DNA from: Saccharopolyspora rosea
GTDB lineage: Bacteria; Actinomycetota; Actinomycetes; Mycobacteriales; Pseudonocardiaceae
DNA length: 64,000 bases
Reading direction: 5' to 3'
Assembly: GCF_025643595.1 (NCBI RefSeq)
Contig: NZ_CP102826.1
Coordinates: 5,208,001-5,272,000, forward strand
Numbering within the stretch: the first letter of the stretch is position 1; the number at the start of each line of letters is the position of its first letter. The notes under the pieces were generated by a model that did no database searches, was not told the origin of the DNA, and was given only the letters and a program-made list of their open reading frames with translations. This document shows positions 1 through 8,358 of the stretch, in pieces. The position numbers and the translations under genes are program-made.

Positions 1-721
1 CTTCGGCTTCCTGGCCGAGCCGCCGCAACCGCTCCGGGACCTCCCGCACCGGAGTCCCGGTGAGCACGAGGACCCCGAACAGCCCGACCAGCACCAGCAC
101 CGGGGCGGCCACCCACGAGGTGAGGCCGTAGGCGAGCGGGCCTCCCGCGACGAACCCGAGCGCTCCCCCGGCGTAGGCCCAGTTGTCGGCCCGCAGCGGC
201 GATCCGGCGAGGATGTGCATCACGCCGAGCACGGTGAACAGCACCAGCAGCGATCCGATCACCACGCGCGGCCGGGTCTCGGGGTTCGTCTCGGTGCGCA
301 TCAGCACGACCGCGACTCCGGCCAGCACTACCGGGAGCACGACGGCCGCGGACCCGATCACCCACCGCAGCAGCCAGTCGAACCACTGCCCGATCGGCCC
401 GCCGGCGTGCCACCACACCCCGGCGGCGGACACGACGGCCAACGCGAGGAACACCAGGGCCAGACCGTCACGCCGGTGCGCGGGATCGAGTTCGCGCGTC
501 TTGCCGAGCGCACGCACGACACCGCCCACACCGCGCGCGACGCCACCTCCCGCGGACGACTTCGACGCGGGACGGCGGGACCGCGATTTCGAACCCGAGG
601 AACTCTTCCGCCGCGCCGGGGTCTTCGACGACCCCGAACGCCGGGCGGCGGAGCCGTTACTCTTCGTGGCGCCCTTGCTGCGCGTCGAGCCCCGCCCCCC
701 ACTCGATGTACGGCTCGCCAT
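1..721 (-). CDS. ftsK: DNA translocase FtsK, N-terminal part (runs off the window)
   Basis: Only the first 240 codons are present; the gene continues past position 1. The product begins with about 75 residues rich in Ser, Arg, Lys and Gly. Several hydrophobic segments follow, reading as the four-helix FtsK membrane domain that anchors the ATP-driven DNA pump at the division septum. The motor and gamma domains lie outside the window. The ATG at 721 has a TACCGT hexamer (729-734) ending 7 nt upstream, so the mRNA may be leaderless. The rnj gene lies just upstream in the same direction, as I recall from mycobacteria, which supports the call. The frame was translated by hand from the minus strand. 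Confidence 0.85.
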   Translation of the reverse strand, partial: MASRTSSGGRGSTRSKGATKSNGSAARRSGSSKTPARRKSSSGSKSRSRRPASKSSAGGGVARGVGGVVRALGKTRELDPAHRRDGLALVFLALAVVSAAGVWWHAGGPIGQWFDWLLRWVIGSAAVVLPVVLAGVAVVLMRTETNPETRPRVVIGSLLVLFTVLGVMHILAGSPLRADNWAYAGGALGFVAGGPLAYGLTSWVAAPVLVLVGLFGVLVLTGTPVREVPERLRRLGQEAE

Positions 722-840
722 GCCCCACACGGTATCTTTCCCCCGCCTCTCCCGTCACACCAGGCACAAACGTGTGCTGTTGCGCGATTTTCGGGCGAAC
801 CGCTCCTGCCTGGGCGGCGAGCGTGACATCCTCGACCATC

Positions 841-1677
841 ATGGTTGCCCTGCCGTCCAGTCCGCACGAACCGACACGCCGGACCGACCGGGACAGGTTG
901 TTCCGGGCCGCGTCCCCCCTGTGGCGGGTGCTGATGCGAGTGGACCGCGCCGTCATCGCGCTCACCGGGCGACTCGAAGTGACCGGCGACGTCCCGGACG
1001 CGGTCCGCGGCGGACCGCTGCTGCTGGCGGCCAACCACATCGGCAACATCGACGCCCTGGTGCTGATCGCCGCGTGCCGGAAGCGCCGGATCGCGCCGCG
1101 CTTCCTGGCCACGGGCGGCCTGTTCGACACCCCGGTCCTCGGCGCGGCGCTGCGCGCCTGCGGTCACGTGCGCGCCGACCGCGGCAAGAGCACCGCCGCC
1201 AACGCCCTGGACCGCGTCGTCGCGGCGCTGAACGCCGACCACCAACCGGTGCTGGTGTACCCGGAGGGCCGCATCACCCTGGAGCCGGACATGTGGCCGG
1301 AACGCGGCAAGACCGGAGCCGCCCGGATGGCGCTGGCCGCCGACGCGGCGGTCGTGCCGATCAGCCAGTGGGGCGCGCACGAGGCGATGTGCTACGGCAT
1401 GGTCCGCGTCGAGTCCGCCCGCGACCTGTGGATCCTGTTCTCCTCGTGGCTGCGCGCCGTCCGCCGACGCCCGACGCTGAAGGTCCACTTCGGCGAACCG
1501 GTGGACCTCACCGACCTGTCCGCCGACCGCATCGGCGATGCCGCCCGCGCCCGCGACCGCATCATGCGCGCCATCACGACCGGCCTGGCCGACCTCCGCC
1601 ACGACGAACCGAACGCACCCCACCACCACGACCCCACCCGCCCGACCACGGACAAACCCAGCCCCTGGCGGCCGTGA
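841..1677 (+). CDS. PlsC-type 1-acyl-glycerol-3-phosphate acyltransferase
   Basis: The product (278 aa from the ATG at 841) is a lysophospholipid acyltransferase family protein. Such enzymes transfer an acyl chain to lysophosphatidate or a related glycerolipid at the inner face of the membrane. It shows the catalytic Hx4D block (NHIGNID) near residue 60 and the substrate-binding EGR block (VYPEGRI) near residue 140. The frame is open further upstream, but that part has no family character, so the ATG just before the basic N-terminus was chosen; no clear Shine-Dalgarno is visible. The C-terminal 25 residues are His/Pro rich and probably disordered. It converges on the chaplin-like gene with a shared hairpin between them. 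The exact acyl acceptor is unknown. Confidence 0.85.
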   Translation: MVALPSSPHEPTRRTDRDRLFRAASPLWRVLMRVDRAVIALTGRLEVTGDVPDAVRGGPLLLAANHIGNIDALVLIAACRKRRIAPRFLATGGLFDTPVLGAALRACGHVRADRGKSTAANALDRVVAALNADHQPVLVYPEGRITLEPDMWPERGKTGAARMALAADAAVVPISQWGAHEAMCYGMVRVESARDLWILFSSWLRAVRRRPTLKVHFGEPVDLTDLSADRIGDAARARDRIMRAITTGLADLRHDEPNAPHHHDPTRPTTDKPSPWRP

Positions 1678-1751
1678 CCCCGGACATCCGTCCCATGTGG
1701 ACATCGCAGCGACCGCCGCAGCGGCAGCGCGTTCCGCGGCCAGCACGCGAA

Positions 1752-1783
1752 AGTGCCGGCCTCCCGGGAGGGAGACCGGCACT
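1752..1783 (-). terminator. Hairpin terminator for the chaplin-like gene
   Basis: The arms are 1752-1765 and 1770-1783, with a 4-nt loop. The stem is 8 bp plus 5 bp around one mismatch. In minus-strand RNA that mismatch becomes a G-U pair, giving 14 bp. It lies 31 nt after the stop of the minus-strand gene and is followed there by a short run of U. It may also end plsC transcription from the other side. Confidence 0.6.
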
Positions 1784-1814
1784 GTTCCCGCGGTCAGAGG
1801 AGTGCGAACGGACC

Positions 1815-2063
1815 TCAGCCGTTGGGGTGGTCGAGGACCGGGGCGTTGACGCAGTCGCCGGTCTGCGGCGAGGCGATCGGCAGAGCGATGCCGAGGACCC
1901 CGACATCGTCGTTGCACGCCTGGATCGGCAACACGCTGATGTTGTTGTCGTCCAGGAGGTTGATGCCGTCGTTGTCGGCGCTGTCGGCGAAGGCCGGGGC
2001 GCCGATCGCCATCAGCCCGGCAGCAGCGGCAGCAGCTCCCAGAAGACGCATGGAAGTACGCAC
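1815..2063 (-). CDS. Small secreted chaplin-like protein
   Basis: This short protein (82 aa from the GTG at 2063; an ATG at 2051 is also possible) begins with a signal peptide: Arg-containing N-terminus, an Ala/Gly hydrophobic core, then AFA as the likely cleavage site. The mature peptide of about 55 residues is acidic and Asn-rich at first (DGINLLDDNN). It then has a hydrophobic segment (VLPIQAC ... VLGIALPIASPQ) with exactly two Cys. Two Cys flanking a hydrophobic, beta-prone stretch recalls chaplins, surface-active amyloid proteins of filamentous actinomycetes. The sequence differs from classical chaplins, so I use chaplin-like. The start was chosen because GGGGT lies upstream of the GTG. 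The function is inferred. Confidence 0.65.
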   Translation of the reverse strand: MRTSMRLLGAAAAAAGLMAIGAPAFADSADNDGINLLDDNNISVLPIQACNDDVGVLGIALPIASPQTGDCVNAPVLDHPNG

Positions 2064-2232
2064 CAGAGACCCCAATCTGTCATTGCGGTGTGGTTCCACC
2101 GGGTCGGAGACCTCGGATTCTCCGGGGGTCCGAGTTCCCCGTCCCGGCGCCTCCTCACCCTGACAGCGGAGCCCGGATCGAGCCTGTTGAGTCCTTCCAA
2201 CGAGGATCGAAGTCCACACTGGAGTGAGACAC

Positions 2233-2249
2233 GATCACAGCACGTGATC
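2233..2249. promoter_or_regulatory. GATCAC dyad upstream of the chaplin-like gene
   Basis: GATCAC (2233-2238) and its complement GTGATC (2244-2249) form a 6-bp dyad with 5 nt between. A third GATCAC lies at 2294-2299, over the end of rnj. The stretch 2220-2300 is noticeably richer in A and T than its surroundings. It is a plausible operator and promoter region for the minus-strand secreted protein gene; the regulator is unknown. Confidence 0.35.
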
Positions 2250-2295
2250 AGAAAAGTCCCTTACACCCGGTCAGACATCACGCGATCGGGAAAGA

Positions 2296-4020
2296 TCACG
2301 AATCCACCGGGAGCACGTTCGGGACGATCATCGGGCGCCTGCGGTAGGTCTCGGCGACCCAGCGGCCGACCACGCGCCGCACCGCCTGCGCGATGCGGTG
2401 GGTGTCGGTGATGCCCTCGGCCTCGGTGCGCGCGAGTTCCATCTCCACCAACGGCACCACGTCGTCGAGCGCCTTGGGATCGTCGGAGAACCCGCGGCCC
2501 GACAGGGTCGGCGACGACACGGCGCGGCCGGTCGCCGCCTCCACCGCCACCGTGATCGAGATGAACCCGCCCTCGCCCAGGATCAGGCGGTCCGACAGCG
2601 TCGACTCGCCCACGTCCCCGACCGACAGGCCGTCGACGTAGACGTGGCCGATCTCCACCCGGCCCGCGATGCTGGCGATCCCGTCGACCAGGTCGACGAC
2701 GACACCGTCCTCGGCGATCACCACGCGGTCGGCCGGGACGCCGGTCAACCGCGCCAGCTCGGCGTTCGCCCGCAGGTGGCGCCACTCGCCGTGCACCGGC
2801 ATGACGTTGCTCGGGCGCACCGCGTTGTACAGGTACAGCAGCTCGCCCGCCGAGGCGTGGCCGGAGACGTGCACCTTGGCCCCGCCCTGGTGCACCACCT
2901 CGGCGCCCAGCCGGACCAGGCCGTTGACCACGCCGAACACCGCGGTCTCGTTGCCCGGGATCAGCGAGCTGGCCAGCACCACCGTGTCCCCGGCGCGGAT
3001 GCGGATCTGCTTGTGCTCCCCGCGCGCCATCCGGGACAGCGCCGACAGCGGTTCGCCCTGCGACCCGGTCGAGATGAACACGACCTCGTGCTCGGGCATC
3101 GCCAGCGCCTCATCGAGGTCGACGAGCAGGCCGTCCGGCATGTTCAGCAGCCCCAGCTCGGCGGCGATCCCCATGTTGCGGACCATCGAGCGGCCCACGA
3201 AGCAGACCTTGCGGCCGTGCTGCTCGGCCACGTCCAGCACCTGCTGCACGCGGTGCACGTGGCTGGCGAAGCAGGCGACGATCACCCGCTGCGTCGCCTT
3301 GCCGATCACCCGGTCCAGGACCGGGCCGATCTCCCGCTCCGGCGTCACGAACCCCGGCACCTCGGCGTTGGTCGAGTCGACCAGGAACAGGTCCACGCCC
3401 TCGTCGCCGAGCCGGGAGAACCCGGCCAGGTCGGTCAGCCTGCCGTCCAGCGGCAGCTGGTCGAGCTTGATGTCACCGGTGTGCAGCGCGACGCCCGCGG
3501 GCGTGCGGATGGCGACCGCCAACGCGTCCGGGATCGAGTGGTTGACCGCGAAGAACTCCAGGTCGAAGGCGCCGTGCTTGCTGCGCTGCCCCTCGGCGAC
3601 CTCGACCAGCGTCGGGTCCAGGCGGTGCTCCTTGCACTTGGCCGCGGTCAGCGCCAGCGTGAACTTCGAGCCCACCACCGGCAGGTCCGGCCGCAGTCGC
3701 AGCAGGAACGGCACCGCCCCGATGTGGTCCTCGTGCCCGTGCGTGAGCACCAGGGCCTCGATGTCGTCCAGGCGGTTCTCGATCGCGGCGAAGTCCGGCA
3801 GGATCAGGTCCACGCCGGGCGCGTCGTCCTCGGGGAAGAGCACTCCGCAGTCGACGATCAGCAGGCGACCGTCGTACTCGAACACGGTCATGTTCCGGCC
3901 GACCTCGCCGATACCGCCGAGCGCCACCACCCGGAGCCCGCCCTCGGCGAGTGGCTGCGGTGGTGCCGCCGAAACCGGCGTCACGGGGTGGTACTCGGAG
4001 GCGGTCGCCTTCGCGCTCAA
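2296..4020 (-). CDS. rnj: Ribonuclease J
   Basis: A 574-aa metallo-beta-lactamase/beta-CASP nuclease. RNase J degrades and processes RNA as an endonuclease and a 5'-3' exonuclease. The zinc motif HGHEDHIGA lies near residue 85, and the beta-CASP and C-terminal domains follow at normal length. The start is a TTG at 4020 that overlaps the dapA stop (TTGA) and has GAGGTGA at the right distance, so it is translationally coupled to dapA. A longer in-frame start would place it inside dapA without a family N-terminus. The arrangement dapA-rnj-ftsK is conserved in actinobacteria. Confidence 0.95.
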   Translation of the reverse strand: MSAKATASEYHPVTPVSAAPPQPLAEGGLRVVALGGIGEVGRNMTVFEYDGRLLIVDCGVLFPEDDAPGVDLILPDFAAIENRLDDIEALVLTHGHEDHIGAVPFLLRLRPDLPVVGSKFTLALTAAKCKEHRLDPTLVEVAEGQRSKHGAFDLEFFAVNHSIPDALAVAIRTPAGVALHTGDIKLDQLPLDGRLTDLAGFSRLGDEGVDLFLVDSTNAEVPGFVTPEREIGPVLDRVIGKATQRVIVACFASHVHRVQQVLDVAEQHGRKVCFVGRSMVRNMGIAAELGLLNMPDGLLVDLDEALAMPEHEVVFISTGSQGEPLSALSRMARGEHKQIRIRAGDTVVLASSLIPGNETAVFGVVNGLVRLGAEVVHQGGAKVHVSGHASAGELLYLYNAVRPSNVMPVHGEWRHLRANAELARLTGVPADRVVIAEDGVVVDLVDGIASIAGRVEIGHVYVDGLSVGDVGESTLSDRLILGEGGFISITVAVEAATGRAVSSPTLSGRGFSDDPKALDDVVPLVEMELARTEAEGITDTHRIAQAVRRVVGRWVAETYRRRPMIVPNVLPVDS

Positions 4021-4961
4021 ATCTGGGTCACCTCTGCTGCGGCATCCGGATTGACCAGTACCAACCCAGCATCCCACAGGTCACTGGTGATCAATCGGAC
4101 CTGTTCCTCGGTGGCCGCGGGAAGCGGCAGCCGCGGCTGGCCGGTCTCGTAGCCGCACAGCCGCAGCGCGGTCTTGGCGAAGATCACCCCGCCGACGCCG
4201 TTCATCGCCCGGTACACCGGCAGCAGCCCGTTGTGGACCTCGCGGGCGGTGGTGATGTCCCCGGACTCGTGCGCGTCCAGCATCCGGCGCAGCCGGTCGC
4301 CGACGACGTGACCGATCACGCTGACGAACCCGACCGCACCGACCGACAACCACGGCAGGTTCAGCGGGTCCTCGCCCGAGTAGTAGGCCAGCTCGCTGGA
4401 GGCCATCACCTCGCTGCCCGCCAGCAGGTCATGCTTGGAGTCCTTGACCGCCTCGATCCGCGGGTGCTCGGCCAGCCGCTTGAGCGTGTCGACCTGGATC
4501 GGCACCACCGACCGCGGGGGGATGTCGTAGAGCATCACCGGCAACCCGGTGGCGTCGGCGACGGTCCAGAAGTGCTGGAACAGGCCCTCCTGCGGCGGCC
4601 GCGAGTAGTACGGGGTGACCACCAGCAGACCGTGCGCACCGGCCTTCTCGGCGTTGCGGGCCAGCTCGACGGAGTGCTCGGTGTTGTTGGTGCCCGCACC
4701 GGCCACCACGGTCGCGCGGTCCCCCACCGCCTCGACCACGGCCCGCAGCAGGTGCTCCTTCTCCTCATCGCTGGTCGTGGGGCTTTCGCCGGTGGTGCCG
4801 TTGACGACCAGCCCGTCGTTGCCGACGTGGTCGACGAGATAGGTGGCGAGTTCCTGAGCCAGCTGCACGTCGAGCTTTCCGTCCTCGTCGAACGGCGTGA
4901 CCATGGCGGTCAGGACGCGGCCGAACGGGCGGCCCGGAGTAGCAGTGGGACAGACGGTCAT
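4017..4961 (-). CDS. dapA: 4-hydroxy-tetrahydrodipicolinate synthase
   Basis: A TIM-barrel enzyme (314 aa) that condenses pyruvate with aspartate semialdehyde, the first committed step to lysine and diaminopimelate. It shows the pyruvate-binding block NGTTGESPT, the catalytic Tyr in LLYDIPPRS-like context (MLYDIPPRS) and the Schiff-base Lys in AVKDSKHD. Two ATGs (4967 and 4961) are possible. A TAGCGT hexamer at 4969-4974 ends 7 nt before the second, so I favour a leaderless start at 4961. Its stop overlaps the TTG of rnj. dapB lies 6 kb away on the same strand. Confidence 0.95.
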   Translation of the reverse strand: MTVCPTATPGRPFGRVLTAMVTPFDEDGKLDVQLAQELATYLVDHVGNDGLVVNGTTGESPTTSDEEKEHLLRAVVEAVGDRATVVAGAGTNNTEHSVELARNAEKAGAHGLLVVTPYYSRPPQEGLFQHFWTVADATGLPVMLYDIPPRSVVPIQVDTLKRLAEHPRIEAVKDSKHDLLAGSEVMASSELAYYSGEDPLNLPWLSVGAVGFVSVIGHVVGDRLRRMLDAHESGDITTAREVHNGLLPVYRAMNGVGGVIFAKTALRLCGYETGQPRLPLPAATEEQVRLITSDLWDAGLVLVNPDAAAEVTQI

Positions 4962-5114
4962 GGCCATGACGCTACCTGGTGACTCCGCTGCTCAACGCGG
5001 CCGGACCGGCCCGCGGAAACCCGTCGGCGAACCCCGGTCGGGGTGGTGAAATCTTGCGGCCACACCGGGATTCACCGGCAGAGTTTGCGCCCCGGCCGCC
5101 TCGCCCCGCCGCGG

Positions 5115-5741
5115 TCAGAAGGACCGGCGCACGTCCTCCATCGCCAGCACATCGGCGTCGTTGCCCTCGAACGTCACCTGCGCGCCACGGCGGCTGAAGG
5201 CGTGCAGCACCAGCTCGCTCGGCTCGCCGACGATGCGCACCGTGCGCGGCCCGCGCCGGGCCTGGATCTCGGTGCCGTCCGGACGGCGCAGCACCACGCC
5301 CACCGGGCTGCGCCCGTAGAAGACCTTGGCCAGCCGCGCGAGCGAACGCCACAGCGCTTCCTCGCGGTCCGGGTCCGACGCCCGCGGTCGCCAGTCGGGC
5401 TGGGCGCGCCGCACGTCCTCGTGGTGCACGTAGAACTCGGCGGTGTTGACCGCCTCGTCCACCGCGGCCAGACCGAGCGGATTCCACTTCGGCGGCCCCT
5501 GCCGGACCTGTTCGACCAGCTCGGGCCAAGACTGCTCGCGCAGTTCGCGCTCGATGCGCTCGCCCCGGTCGGCCAGGGCCTTCACCAGCTTCCCGGCCAG
5601 CGCGTCCGGCCGTCGTTCCCGCACCACGAGGTGCACGGCGAGATCCCGGGTCGCCCACCCTTCGCACAGCGTGGGGGCGTCCGGCCCGAGCCTGTCGAAC
5701 AGGTCGCACAATTCCCGGCGTTCGTCACTGGCCACACCCAT
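5115..5741 (-). CDS. TIGR03085 family (DinB/mycothiol-isomerase-like fold) protein
   Basis: A 208-aa protein of the family named TIGR03085, related to the DinB/maleylpyruvate-isomerase four-helix fold that binds a metal. The characteristic stretches HLVVRERRPDAL (about residues 37-48) and AEFYVHHEDVRRAQP (about 100-114) are both present; the His residues in them are likely metal ligands. No enzymatic reaction is established for this family to my knowledge. The ATG at 5741 is preceded at 6 nt by TAGAGT (5748-5753), fitting a leaderless transcript. It stands alone between thyX and dapA. Confidence 0.8.
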   Translation of the reverse strand: MGVASDERRELCDLFDRLGPDAPTLCEGWATRDLAVHLVVRERRPDALAGKLVKALADRGERIERELREQSWPELVEQVRQGPPKWNPLGLAAVDEAVNTAEFYVHHEDVRRAQPDWRPRASDPDREEALWRSLARLAKVFYGRSPVGVVLRRPDGTEIQARRGPRTVRIVGEPSELVLHAFSRRGAQVTFEGNDADVLAMEDVRRSF

Positions 5742-5853
5742 GCGACCACTCTAGCCACATGCGTGGCCGAACGCGGACGGACCGGCCGACCGACGGCTCG
5801 CACGCGAACCGTCGGCGCAGTGCGGCAGGCGGACAGGGGGCTGCGGACCGGGT

Positions 5854-6606
5854 TCAGCCCTCGGTGACGAACGGGCTCGAAGCGACCTCGGAGCCGTCCT
5901 TGAGCGTGGTGATCTCGAAGTCGCTGAAGACGTTCGGCGCCGCCTTCTGCAGCTGGCGCAGGCACTCGATGGCCAGCGCGCGGATCTCCACGTCGGCGTG
6001 CTCGGTGGCGCGCATCGCGACGAAGTGCCGCCACGCGCGGTAGTTGCCGGTGACCACGATCCGGGTCTCGGTGGCGTTCGGCAGCACCGACCGCGCCGCC
6101 TGCCGGGCCTGCTTGCGGCGCAGCGTCGCCTTCGGCTCGTCGGCGAACTTCTCCTGCAGCGCTTCCAGCAGGTCGGTGTAGGCAGCCACGCTCGCCTCGG
6201 CCGCCTTGACGAACTTCTCGTGCAGTTCGGGGTCGGCGGCGATGACCTCGGGCTCGACCATCGCGGCGTCGCGCTCGGGCACGTAGCGCTGGGAGAGCTG
6301 CGAGTAGGAGAAGTGCCGGTGCCGGATCAGCTCGTGGGTCAGCGAGCGGGACATGCCGGTCAGGTAGAACGTCACCGAGCCGTGCTCCAGCACGGACAGG
6401 TGCCCGACCTCCAGGATGTGCCGCAGGTAGCCCGCGTTGGTCGCGGTCGCCGGATTCGGCTTGTGCCAGGACTGGTAGCACGCCCGACCGGCGAACTCCG
6501 CCAGGGCCTGCCCGCCGTCGGCGTCGGTCGACCAGGCCACGTCCTCCGGCGGGAAGAACTCGGTCTTGCCGATCAGCTGCACCTTCGGCCGCACGATCTC
6601 GGTCAC
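5854..6606 (-). CDS. thyX: Flavin-dependent thymidylate synthase ThyX
   Basis: A 250-aa ThyX, which makes dTMP from dUMP using FAD, NADPH and methylene-tetrahydrofolate. The ThyX signature is seen as [14 protein letters not shown] near residue 95, and the C-terminal block with NYRAWRHF is present. The GTG at 6606 was chosen because AGGAAAGGGG sits just upstream and the protein then begins at the usual family N-terminus; the longer frame upstream is Arg/Trp/Cys-rich and looks like noise. thyX with dapA and dapB nearby is a conserved actinobacterial arrangement. Confidence 0.95.
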   Translation of the reverse strand: MTEIVRPKVQLIGKTEFFPPEDVAWSTDADGGQALAEFAGRACYQSWHKPNPATATNAGYLRHILEVGHLSVLEHGSVTFYLTGMSRSLTHELIRHRHFSYSQLSQRYVPERDAAMVEPEVIAADPELHEKFVKAAEASVAAYTDLLEALQEKFADEPKATLRRKQARQAARSVLPNATETRIVVTGNYRAWRHFVAMRATEHADVEIRALAIECLRQLQKAAPNVFSDFEITTLKDGSEVASSPFVTEG

Positions 6607-6760
6607 TGCGGGCGGACCCCTTTCCTGTTGCGCGGTGCCGTTCGACGACCACCGCTGCCGACTCCCCTGGCTCTTCTCGAAGCGTAACCGGAGGAGCCGA
6701 CAACATCGCCACGACGCCAGCCGACACCATCGTGTCATTGCGCGACGCCATTCGTGGCGG

Positions 6761-6766
6761 CATAGT
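6761..6766 (+). promoter_or_regulatory. Candidate -10 box for the HicB-like/DUF4097 pair
   Basis: CATAGT ends 6 nt before the ATG at 6773. TTGCGC at 6738-6743 is spaced 17 nt upstream as a -35. This would make the transcript leaderless. Confidence 0.45.
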
Positions 6767-6772
6767 GACGTC

Positions 6773-7342
6773 ATGGATCTGAGCCCTTACATCAACCAGC
6801 TGCGCGAGGACCTGACTTCGGCGGCCTCCGCGGGTGACGAGCAGACCCGCCAGACCGCCGCGGTCCTGTCCAGCGCGATCGAGCCGGCCGCCCGGCTCGC
6901 GATCATGAACGCCCTGTCGGACCTGGCGGCGGAGGTGACCACGCACCTGGACGGCCCGGTGGTGGACATCCGCCTCGACGGGCGGGACGTGCAGGTGGTG
7001 GTCAGCGGCGCCACCGCCGGGGCCTCCGAGGAAGCCGAGGAGGAGCCCCCGCCACCGCCGCCCAGCGGCGAGGGCGGTGACATCAGCCGGATCACGCTCC
7101 GGCTGCTCGACGAGATCAAGACGCAGGCCGAACAGGCGGCGTCGATGCAGGGCGTGTCGCTGAACACGTGGGTGGCGCAGGCCGTCCAGGGCGCCCTGCA
7201 CGGCGGACGACCGCGTGGCCCGTGGGACCACCACCCGCGGCACGGTCGCGGCGGCGGACGCCCCTGGGGTCCACCGGGCAGTCCCCGCGGGCGCTGGCGA
7301 GGCGAGCCGGGTTCCCGCATCCGCGGCTGGGTGCAGGGCTGA
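6773..7342 (+). CDS. HicB-like ribbon-helix-helix protein with a Gly/Arg/Pro tail
   Basis: A 189-aa protein with three parts. Residues 1-80 are an alpha-rich domain of unknown role. A short acidic and poly-Pro linker follows ([12 protein letters not shown]). Residues about 100-140 resemble the HicB/Arc ribbon-helix-helix DNA-binding fold ([10 protein letters not shown] ... [14 protein letters not shown]). The last 45 residues are Gly, Arg, Trp, His and Pro rich. It stands 19 nt upstream of a DUF4097 gene, and this pair recurs in actinobacteria. No toxin partner is visible, so it is probably a transcription factor or a nucleic-acid-binding accessory rather than an antitoxin. Confidence 0.65.
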   Translation: MDLSPYINQLREDLTSAASAGDEQTRQTAAVLSSAIEPAARLAIMNALSDLAAEVTTHLDGPVVDIRLDGRDVQVVVSGATAGASEEAEEEPPPPPPSGEGGDISRITLRLLDEIKTQAEQAASMQGVSLNTWVAQAVQGALHGGRPRGPWDHHPRHGRGGGRPWGPPGSPRGRWRGEPGSRIRGWVQG

Positions 7343-7361
7343 CGACCGGGAGGTGAACCAC

Positions 7362-8339
7362 ATGACCAGCGACGACACCTGGGCCACCGCCACCGGTTCG
7401 GACAGCGGCGGGTCCGACGAGGACCAGACCACCGAGTTGGTGCGCACCCAGGACTTCGACACCCCGTCGCCGATCCGGATCGACGTGGGCAACACGCTCG
7501 GCCCCGTGGTGGTCGAGCTGAGCGAGACCGCTGTGACGCACGTCGAGGTGCGACACGACCCGAACTCCACCGGACCGGACTGGCGGGGCGGCTTGGCCGG
7601 ACTGCTGAGCTGGGTCACCGAGCAGTTCGGCGAGGCGGGGCTCCGCACCGGTCTCGACGAGCGGTGGCGCGGTCCCCGCGAACCGATGGCCGAGGCGGTC
7701 CGGCACACCCGGATCGACCTCACCGGCAACCGGCTCGTGGTGCGAACGCCGAACACCGCGCCGCTGCGGGCGATACCGCTGGCGGTGCACGTGCAGGCCC
7801 CGGTGGAGTCCGAGGTCGGCATCCAGGCCGGTGCGAGCGAGGTGACGGTCAGCGGGCGCGCCGGACGCGTCAACGTCCAGTCCGGTTCAGGGCCGGTGTC
7901 AGTGGGGGAAGCTCGCGACCGCGTCACGGTCCGCACCGGCTCGGGGCAGCTGCGCCTCGGCACCGCGCCGGCAGGCGTGCACGTGCGCAGCGGCAGCGGG
8001 GACGTCGAGATCACCGCCGTCGGCGCGCAGTCCTCAGTGGTGACCGGCAGCGGCAACGTCTGGCTGGGTGCGCTCAGCGGTGACGTCCTGGTCCGCTCGG
8101 GCAGCGGGGACGTGACGATCGCCGACGCCACCGAAGGCCAAGCCGAGCTGATCACCGGGTCCGGCGAGCTGCAGGTCTCGATCCATCGCGGCGTGGCCGC
8201 CGAGGTGGACCTGACCTCCTCGACGGGGACCGCGTCCAGCGACCTCGACGTCTCCGAGCAGGCACCGGAGGAGGAACCCTCCCTGCGGATCTTCGGCCGG
8301 ACCGGGACCGGCGACGCCGTGCTGATGACAGCGGTCTGA
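7362..8339 (+). CDS. DUF4097 beta-helix repeat protein
   Basis: A 325-aa protein. Its second half is built of short repeats of the type VRSGSGDVEI, VVTGSGNVWL and VRSGSGDVTI, the hallmark of DUF4097 proteins, which are predicted to form a right-handed beta-solenoid. There is no signal peptide or membrane segment, so the protein looks cytoplasmic or peripheral. The start is well supported: GGGAGGTGA stands 8 nt before the ATG at 7362. It is co-transcribed with the HicB-like gene upstream. Function is unknown; homologues are often called adhesin-like only because of the fold. Confidence 0.8.
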   Translation: MTSDDTWATATGSDSGGSDEDQTTELVRTQDFDTPSPIRIDVGNTLGPVVVELSETAVTHVEVRHDPNSTGPDWRGGLAGLLSWVTEQFGEAGLRTGLDERWRGPREPMAEAVRHTRIDLTGNRLVVRTPNTAPLRAIPLAVHVQAPVESEVGIQAGASEVTVSGRAGRVNVQSGSGPVSVGEARDRVTVRTGSGQLRLGTAPAGVHVRSGSGDVEITAVGAQSSVVTGSGNVWLGALSGDVLVRSGSGDVTIADATEGQAELITGSGELQVSIHRGVAAEVDLTSSTGTASSDLDVSEQAPEEEPSLRIFGRTGTGDAVLMTAV

Positions 8340-8358
8340 CGCCACTGCGCCGCTGCGG

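Noticed and set aside
183..2411. A 742-codon plus-strand frame across ftsK, plsC and the chaplin-like gene
   Set aside because: It is the antisense or shifted frame of three better supported genes and is composed mainly of Arg, Pro, Thr and Ser.
6773..7342. Type II toxin-antitoxin system around the HicB-like gene
   Set aside because: No HicA-type or other small toxin gene lies beside it; the partner is a DUF4097 protein.
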